Assembly: GCF_023371205.1 (NCBI RefSeq)
Contig: NZ_JAMCCO010000002.1
Span: 121,001-185,000, forward strand
DNA from: Parvivirga hydrogeniphila
Lineage (GTDB): Bacteria > Actinomycetota > Coriobacteriia > Anaerosomatales > Anaerosomataceae
DNA: 64,000 nt
Direction of reading: 5' to 3'
Shown here: piece after piece, positions 1-9,000 of the stretch
How positions within the stretch are numbered: position 1 is the first letter of the stretch
Layout: every line of letters begins with the position of its first letter
Notes under the pieces: model-generated
Seen by the model: only the letters and a program-made list of their open reading frames with translations
Told to the model about the DNA's origin: nothing
The model's database searches: none
Translations under genes and position numbers: made by a program

Positions 1-3000
1 TGTGGCAGTCGTAGCACGGCAGGCCGTCGCCTGCGGTCAGGTTCCCGCCCGGCGTCTGGATCTTGTGGCCGTAGTTGGTATCCGCCGCCTGCGTCTGGTC
101 GCCGCCGTTCGTCGTCGGGTAGTACTGCTTGATGTTGACGCTCGACGGATCGCCGTCGTGGCAGGTGAAGCAGTTCCCGAAGTTCGCTTTCGTGAAGGTG
201 CCGCGAAGCTCGTCGTAGGTGTTGGCCGTGCCATGCACGTCGTGGCAGTTCTTGCAGTCGCCGTCCGTGAACGACGAGCCCGGCCACACGACGAGCTGCC
301 CATCGCCGTCCGAGCGGTGGATACCGTTCGCGCCTGAGTACACGGTCATGCCGGGCCACGTGCCGTCCATCGGATACCCGGTGCCGGTCTCGGGCGTGAA
401 CGTCGGATACCCCGTCGACGCGGCGTTGTGGCACGCCTGGCACACGGTGTTGTTGTTGCCGGTGATGGCCTGGCCGTTGATCCGGTTGGTCTTGGTGGCC
501 GGGTCGTAGGCGCCGAGCAGCTTCGGATAGGCCGAGCCGTGGTTGTCGTGGCACTCGGCGCAGCTCTTGGTCTCGGCGGCCGAGATGGAGCCGGAGGCGC
601 TCCAGTGGCCGCGCGCGGCGTAGGTGCTCTTGTTGTTGGTGGCGGCATCCGCCTGCGTGACGGTGTACGGGACGTAGGTCGCGCCGGAGATCGTGCGCGA
701 GGGCAGCGCGCCGTCGTGGCACTTCAGGCAGAAGGCCGACTTCTCCGCCACCGTGCCGTAGGCGGCGAGGTTGTAGGTGTTGTCCGGGTCGCTCACGCGC
801 GCAGACGCGCTCACCGCGTGCGCGTTGTGGCAGCTCTCGCACTCCACCGAGTCGCCGCCCGCGGCCACCACGGGGTGCTTGCTCGCGAGCGCGAACTGCT
901 GGTAGACGAGCTCGGAGCCGGCCGTCGGCATGTCCGCCACGCCGTACCAGTCCTTGCCGGCGACGCTCTTCTTCGTGCCGGCCAGGCCGTCGGTCGGCAG
1001 CGAGTGGCAGCGGTAGCAGTGCTCTTCCTGCAGCTGGTCGGTCACGGCCCCGCCGAGCGCGCTCACGATGTGCTGCGCGGTGCTCCAGTGAGGGCCGAAC
1101 TGCTTGCCCGTGCCGGACTGCCAGTCTTTCGTCTGCTCGTCGTTGTGGCACTTCGAGCAGTTCGCGTAGAAGGTCGTCGAGTCGCTGAACGTCGAGGTCG
1201 CCTCGTAGTCGTGGGCAGAAACATCGAAACCGGCGCCGGCGATGATCGGCGTGGCGGTCCGTCCATCGCTCTTGCGGTTGACGGTGTCTTTCGCAAGCGA
1301 CTGGTCGTGGCACGAGACGCACACGCCATACGTGCCGCTCCCGGGGAAGTCGCGGTTCGTGACGGACGACCCGGCGGCCGTGACGGATGTCCGAAGGTTG
1401 CCCGACTTGCTGGCGTTGAAGTAGTTGTGGTCGGAGTGGCAGCTCACGCAGAACACGTCGGTGCGCGTGCTGTTCGTCAGGTCCGGGTAGGCGCCGGTGT
1501 TCGGTGCGAGATCTCCGTCGTAGTACGTCGCGCTCATCGTGCCGCCGAGCACGTGGTGGTACACCGTCGTCCGGTTGGCGCCCGTCTTCGTGCCGGATCC
1601 GTCCTCCATGTACGCCTGGTACGCGTGGCAGCCGTAGCACTCCTGACCGCCTGAGCTCACGCCGCCGCTCGGATTGTGGACGTTGTTGGATGCGGCGGTG
1701 CTGTAGTCCCGCCCGTGGCAGTCGTAGCACGGCTTGGTGGACGTGCTGCTGTGCGGGTCCGGCGAACCGGAGAGGGCCTTGAGCTTCAGCCAGTTGTGCG
1801 TGTACCCGCTCGGAGCGGTCTGGCCCGCCAAGATGGTGCCGTCTCGACGAAGCCCTTCGACGAGATCGGTCCCGACGGCCACGTACGACGAGGTGCCCGG
1901 GTCCCACACCTGGCCGTCCGAGCTCGAATGGCAGAGGAAGCAGAAGCGGCGCAGGTTCGTGCCATCGCTGGCGTTCGGGTCGTTGTGCGTGATCTCGCCC
2001 GGCGCATCGCCGTAGTCGCGGACCTGCAGCATGAAGTCCGCCGCGCTCGACCCGTGCGGGTTGTGGCAGTCGTAGCACGGTAGCGCGTCATTCACCGTGA
2101 GCGTGCCGCCCGAGGTCGCGATGCGGTGACCGCTGCCGCCGCCAGCGCCGCCGACGCTGATCGGGTAGTAGCCCTTGATGTTGCGTGCCGCAGGACCGTC
2201 CGCGTCGTGGCACTCGAAGCACAGCACGAAGTCCGCGGAACCGTACGTCGCCCGAAGCTCGTCGTACGTGTTGGCCGTGCCATGCACGTCGTGGCAGACC
2301 TTGCAGTCGCCCGCCGCCGGCATGTTAGGAAGCGACGAGCTGCCGCCGCCGTTGGCGGTGGTGTGCGCGCTCGCGTTGTAGGTCGTGAACCCAGGCCAGG
2401 TGCCGTCCGCGATGTAGCCGCTGGCATCACGCGTGCCGGCGGGATACCCCGTCGACGCGGCGTTGTGGCACGCCTGGCACACGGTGTTGTTGTTGCCGGT
2501 GATGGCCTGGCCGTTGATCCGGTTGGTCTTGGTGGCCGGGTCGTAGGCGCCGAGCAGCTTCGGATAGGCCGAGCCGTGGTTGTCGTGGCACTCGGCGCAG
2601 CTCTTGGTCTCGGCGGCCGAGATGGAGCCGGAGGCGCTCCAGTGGCCGCGCGCGGCGTAGGTGCTCTTGTTGTTGGTGGCGGCATCCGCCTGCGTGACGG
2701 TGTACGGGACGTAGGTCGCGCCGGAGATCGTGCGCGAGGGCAGCGCGCCGTCGTGGCACTTCAGGCAGAAGGCCGACTTCTCCGCCACCGTGCCGTAGGC
2801 GGCGAGGTTGTAGGTGTTGTCCGGGTCGCTCACGCGCGCAGACGCGCTCACCGCGTGCGCGTTGTGGCAGCTCTCGCACTCCACCGAGTCGCCGCCCGCG
2901 GCCACCACGGGGTGCTTGCTCGCGAGCGCGAACTGCTGGTAGACGAGCTCGGAGCCGGCCGTCGGCATGTCCGCCACGCCGTACCAGTCCTTGCCGGCGA

Positions 3001-6000
3001 CGCTCTTCTTCGTGCCGGCCAGGCCGTCGGTCGGCAGCGAGTGGCAGCGGTAGCAGTGCTCTTCCTGCAGCTGGTCGGTCACGGCCCCGCCGAGCGCGCT
3101 CACGATGTGCTGCGCGGTGCTCCAGTGAGGGCCGAAACGGTAGGTGGACCGCTGCGCAGTCTTGTACGCGGACGCGTCCTCGTCGTTGTGGCACTTCGAG
3201 CAGTTCGCGTAGAAGGTCGTCGAGTCGCCGAAAGTCGAGGTGGCCGCGTAGCTGTGGGCCGACGTACCGAACTGCCCCGCGCCCGCCCCTTCCACGATCT
3301 TCGGCGTCGCGGTGCGCCCGTCGTTCTTGCGGTTCGTGGTGTCCTTTGCGAGGCTCGCTGCGTGGCACTTCGTGCAGACGCCGGTGTTCGTGGACGTCGA
3401 GTAGTCGGTGTTCGTCCCCGCCGGGTTCGCAGTCGCAAGGTCGGGCCGGAGATTCGAGGACGCCGACGGATTGAACTTGTCGTGGTCGACGTGGCAGCTC
3501 AGGCAGTACACGTCGGTCGTCGATGACGGGTACGCGCCTGGCGCGAAGGCCTTGTCGCCATCGTACGTCGCGCTGCCGAGCACGTGATGGTACACCGTCG
3601 TCCGGTTGGCGCCCGTCTTCGTGCCGGAGCCGTCTTCCATGTAGCCCTGGTAGGTGGCGTGGCAGCCGTAGCAGTCCGCACCGCCGTTGCTGACACCGCC
3701 CGTCGGGTTGTGCACGTTGTTCGTCGACGACGCTGTCGGGCCGCCGTGGCAGCCGTAGCAGTCCTGGGTGTCGCCTTGCTTGTGGCCGTCCATCGAGATC
3801 GACGGCAGCTTGAGACGGCTGCCATCGCTCCCGTCGCGGCGCAGCCCCTCGACCGTCGTCGTGCCGACAGCGACCCACGCCGAGCCGCTCCAGCCGTTCG
3901 TGGTGTCCTGCGGCGTGTGGCACGCGAAGCAGAACTTCCGGCGACCATCAACCGTGGATACGTTGATCTCTCCTGCGCCGTCACCGATGTCGCGCACCTG
4001 CAATGCGTACGCGGACGCCGAACCGTGAGGGTTGTGGCAGTCGTAGCAGGGGACCGCCTGGCCCTGCGCGAGCTTCGCGCCAGCGACCGAAGAAACCACG
4101 CGGTGCCCAGACCGCAGGCTCGCGTTCGTACCGCCTGCAGACACCGGGTACAGCCCCTTGATGTCGGTGCCTTTCGTGCCGTCGTGGCAGGTGAAGCAGA
4201 GCTCGAACTGGTCGTCGTTCGGGCTCGACGGGTCGAAGGTCGCCACGAGCTCGTCGTAGGTGTTCGCAGTACCGTGCACGTCGTGGCAATTCTTGCAGTC
4301 GCCGGGGGCATACCCTGAAGATGGCCAGACGGCCTCGGCCGCGGTGTGCGGGCTTCCCGTGTGCGTCACGGGCGTGTAGATGACGTCGTAGGTCCCGAAG
4401 CCAGGCCAGGTGCCGGTGTCGAGGTAGCCGTTCGTTGCACGTTGCGCTTCGCTGGCAGGGAAGTCGGTCGACATCGTCGTGTGGCACGCACGGCACACCG
4501 TATTGTCGTTGGCCGTGATGCTGGTCGAGCCGATCCGGTTCTGACCCGTCGCGGCGTCGTACTCGCCCAAGAGCTTCGGGGCCGAAGAGCCGTGGTTGTC
4601 GTGGCACGTCCCGCACGGGACGATCTCGCCAGCGGAGATCGCGCCCCACGCGCTCCAGTGACCGCGTGCTGCGTACGCGCCCTTATCGTCGGCCGGATCG
4701 ACCATCGTGACCGACGCCGGCACGTAGGTGGTGTCGTTGCTCTGGTAGGTCACACCGCTGCCGTCGTGGCAGTTGAAGCAGAATGCGGCCTTCTGGATCG
4801 TCGTCGAGTACGGCGCTGGCCGCAGCGTGTTCTCCGGATCGGTGACGCGCGAACCCTCTTGCGACCGCACGACGTGCGGGTTGTGGCAGCTCTCGCACAC
4901 GACCGTGCCTGCGCCGGTCCCCAGCGGATGGCTCGATCCCGGCGGCTGGCCGACCGTCTCGAACTGGTCGTACACGCGTTCGGCGATCGCCGCCATCGTG
5001 GCGCCGGCGCTGCCGTACCAGTCACGGCCTGGAACGGTCTTCGCGTTGGGGAAGCCGCCCGCCTCGGAGTGGCAGCCATAGCAGTGCCACTTGCCGACGG
5101 TCTCGGTCGCTTCTGCGCCGAACGCGCTCAGAATCCGGCTTGAGGCCGAGTAGTGCGTCCCGAAGCGGTAGGTCGACGTTTGGAAGTCCTTGGCCTGCTC
5201 GTCGTTGTGGCACTTCGAGCAGTCGGCAGAGAAGGTGTTGCCGGAGCCGAACTCAGATGCCACACCGTACTGGTGTGCGCTCACGTCGAACGCCGCTCCA
5301 CTGATCGGCTGCGTCACGAACGTGCCGTCCGTCTTCTGGTCCACGACGTCTTTGGCGCGGCTCGTTTGGTGGCACGAGACGCAGATACCCGAACCGGCGC
5401 CATCGACGAAGTCGGTTGCGACGGTCGGCGTCCCGTCGCTGCTGGCGATCGAGGCGCGCAGGTTGGCCGCAGGCGAGCCGTTGAAGTAGTTGTGGTCTGT
5501 GTGGCAGCTCACGCAGTACACGTCGTCTTGCGAGGTGGGATATGCGGTGGACGTGGCTGGCGCGATGTCCCCGTCGCCTGCCGCCCCGCCGAGGACGTGG
5601 TGGTGCACGGTCGCACGGTTGTCACCCGACTTGGAGCCTGAGCCGTCCTCCATGTACTGCTGGTACACCGCGTGGCACGTGTAGCACGGCTGGCCACCGC
5701 CCGAGACGCCACCGCTCGGATTGTGGACGTTGTTGCCGCCCGGAGCGTACGAGCTGCCGTGGCACTGGTAGCAGCTCCGAGCGTCCTCCCATCCGTGGCC
5801 GCTCACGTTCGGCAGCCGCAACACGTTGCCCGCCGGGACAGACCCGTCGCGACGCAGACCCTCGATGGAATCCGTCCCCACCGCTGTGTAGGTGGCCGCC
5901 ACGCTGTCCCAGACCATGCCGTCCGAGCTGGAGTGGCAGGTGAAGCAGAACGCACGGACACCTGCTGCTGTCGACGTCTCGAGCGCGCGGCCGCGCTCAT

Positions 6001-9000
6001 CGCTGAGCAGGCGCGCGTTGCCACGCGTCGACCCGTGCGGGTTGTGGCAGTCGTAGCACGGGAGCGGAGCGCCTGCTGGCAACCGCCCGCCGGCGGTCTT
6101 GATGCGATGACCTGAGCGCGGGGCGCCCGCGGTCACGAACTGCTGGATGTCCACGATACCTGCGGGCGACGTGCCGAGCACGCTGTGGCCCTTCGATCCG
6201 TGGCACTCGAAGCACAGCCATGCGAAGTCCCCGGTGGTCTGGTCCTGCGTGACCGTAGCCGTCGTCGGCGCCGTGAACGTCGCGATCAGTGCGTCGTACT
6301 GCGTTGCCGACCGGTGCGAGGCGTGGCAGTACAGGCAGTCGCCGTCCTCACGCCCTGCAGACGCCGTACCTGGGATCGAGGCATGCGCGTTGGCCGTCGG
6401 GGACGTGTACGTGGACGGTCCCGGGAACGTCCCTGATACCGGATAGCCGGATCCGTCCTTCACCGGAGCCGACACGCTCGGATAACCAGGGCCGTACCAG
6501 TCATTCGTGGCGTTGTGGCACGCGAAGCACCAGGTATTGTCCGCTGCGGCCACGGAGACGCTGTTGATCGTCGAGCGCGGCAGCATGGGCTTGACGGTAT
6601 AGTCGCCGTGCGGCCCGTGGCAGCTCGCGCAGTCGTTGGTAAGGTCCGGGTCCGTCGTCGTCTCCTCGAGCGAGTGTCCGCTCGTCAAGGCGAACGAGTT
6701 CTCCGGACCTGTCTTGACGTTGGTACTGGCGCCAGAGCCGTCGTGGCACACGTAGCACGTCGAGTTGGCGCTGGGGGCCTCCCCTGCATCGCGCAGGATG
6801 GCGTGCTGCGTCGCCGCCTGGTGCGGCTCGTGGCAGAACGCGCAGAACCGCGTCGAGCTCGTGTAGGTGGCGTGCGGAGCCTGCTTCCACGTCGCGGTCA
6901 CCGGACCGACGGCGGCGGAAAGCGCCGATTCGTTGCCGGCGGCGTCGTACGCGCTCACCTTGTACCAGTACGACTGTCCCGGCACGCCGGTGACGTCGCT
7001 GAACGAAAGCGACGTCGTGGTGCCGAGCGGTCGGTACTCCCCGGTCTCGGAAGTCGCCCGGTACACGCGGTAGCCCGTGACACCGACGTTGTCGGTCGAT
7101 GCGGACCATGAGATGACCGCGATGACCGGTGGCGCGGTGCCAGCGGTCGCCACGACGCTGCTAGGCATGCTCGGCGGCTGGGTGTCCTCACCGCCGCCGT
7201 AGCCGAGGAAGCCCGCGGACGAAGCCCTTGAGCCGTTCCCATACGGGTCTACGACGGCGTCTGCCAACACCGACACCGTGTACGCCTGGCCCGGCGTCTG
7301 CGGCGACGTCGTCAACCGTACGCGCGCATCGCCTGACTGGACGACCGCATCGGATATCGTCAGGCCCGGTATGCTGAAGTCCGAGGCTTCCACGGTCGCC
7401 GGATCCAGCGGCTCGCTGAACAGGACGTCCACCGTCGTCTCGTTCAGGGCAGACGCAGACGAGACGGCCGGTCCCTGGTTGTCGATGCGGACGCTGCGGG
7501 ACTCGGTCGCTCCGGTGTTGGAGACGTTGTCGACTCCGCGGGCGCTGATCGAGTAGAGGTACTCCCGGTTCTGACCGCTCGCGTGCGGCCCCCACACGAA
7601 CGTCCAGCTCTCGGCGCCGTTCGCGTTGTTCCAGACCTCCACGGGCGTGAACGACTTCGAGGAGTCGTCCCACCAGGTGCCATCAGACCTGCCGATGCGT
7701 ACCTGTACAGCATTCACACCAGAGCCGCCGTCCGACGCGGTACCAGCAATGGTCGTGGACGTGCCGGTGAGCACGGACGCATCAGCGGGCTGGCTGATCG
7801 TGACCGTCGGACCTGCAGCGTCGATCGCGAGCGTCGAGCCAGAGGCCGCCGAGTCGATGTCCGCGAACGCGTTCACGCTTCCAGACGACACCTGGATGCC
7901 GGAGCTCTGCAGACGGGAACCCACCGCATGGCCGTCGAGCGCGCTCGCCCCGATCTGGTAGACGACCCACAGGCGCTTGGTCGCGCCGTCAGGAACGAGG
8001 TAGTTCAGCCCTGTGACGCTTGCCTTCGCAACGCCGCTCACGTCGCCGTCGAACGTCGCTGAGCCGACGAGCGTGTCCGCGCCGTCGTCGTAGAAGAGAC
8101 CGTCCGCATCCGTGTCTTCGAAGATGCGTACCGCGGTCACATCGGTCTGCAACGTGTTGGCGGTGTCCAGCCCCGTCACATCGATCTGACTGACGGACAC
8201 CGGGCCACCAGATGCGGAGAGCTCGTAGGCGTCCACGACGGCCGACTGGGCCTGCGTGACGTACACCGTTCCCGATGGCCGGTCGGCTGCACCCGACGAC
8301 TGCACGACGGAGAGCACCGCGCCCGAAAGCGGCACGTAGGTGACGCGCAGGTACAGCTCATCGATCTGCGCCGTCGTGCCCCCCTGCCCGGTCTCGTTCA
8401 ACTGCACGGCAAGCGCATTGAGCTCGTCCAGCGTCCATCCGTCGCCGCCCGGATCAGGGATGTCCGTCACCGCGTACTGTTGGTAGCTCCCTGAGACCGT
8501 GATGGTGAAGTCGCTGTTCGCCATGATGGTGGACGATGAGCTTGACTCGTACACGGACGCACTGAGCGGACGGGCCGATCCTGTCGCCTGCGCCCAGAAC
8601 ACCAGGTCTACCGAGAGGATCTGCTGCGGGGTGCTCGCCAGATCAGCGATGCTCAGGTTGAGGTAGCCGCCGCTGCTGTTCGCTTGCGCGAAGATGGCGT
8701 CGCCGGACGCTGCGAGTGCCGTCACGAACTCGGCAGACGACGTACCACCTCCGGGCTGCACGTTCCAGTTGTTGTTTCCCAGCTGCGTCGCGTATCCCCC
8801 GAGCGAGCCGAGGACGCCGTCAGGGTGCAGCGCGGCCTCGACCGGCGGCGTGTACCCAACGAAGCTACTGTCCGTCGAGGGGTTGCCCACACCTTGCGCG
8901 TCAGCAAGCGATCCGGCCGCCACCTGCACGACATAGGACTGGCCAGCGGTCTGCGGGCTTGTCGTGACCCGCACGGTGACGTTGTCTGCTTGGAGCACCG

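Noticed and set aside
428..3526. Long plus-strand open frames opposite the cytochrome, 408 and 466 residues
   Set aside because: Arg/Val/Ala-rich shadow frames of a GC-rich gene with no domains; the minus frame holds the heme motifs.
1..6850. Possible CRISPR-like array from repeated CxxCH DNA
   Set aside because: The repeats are coding, of varied spacing, and explained by heme motifs and modules.
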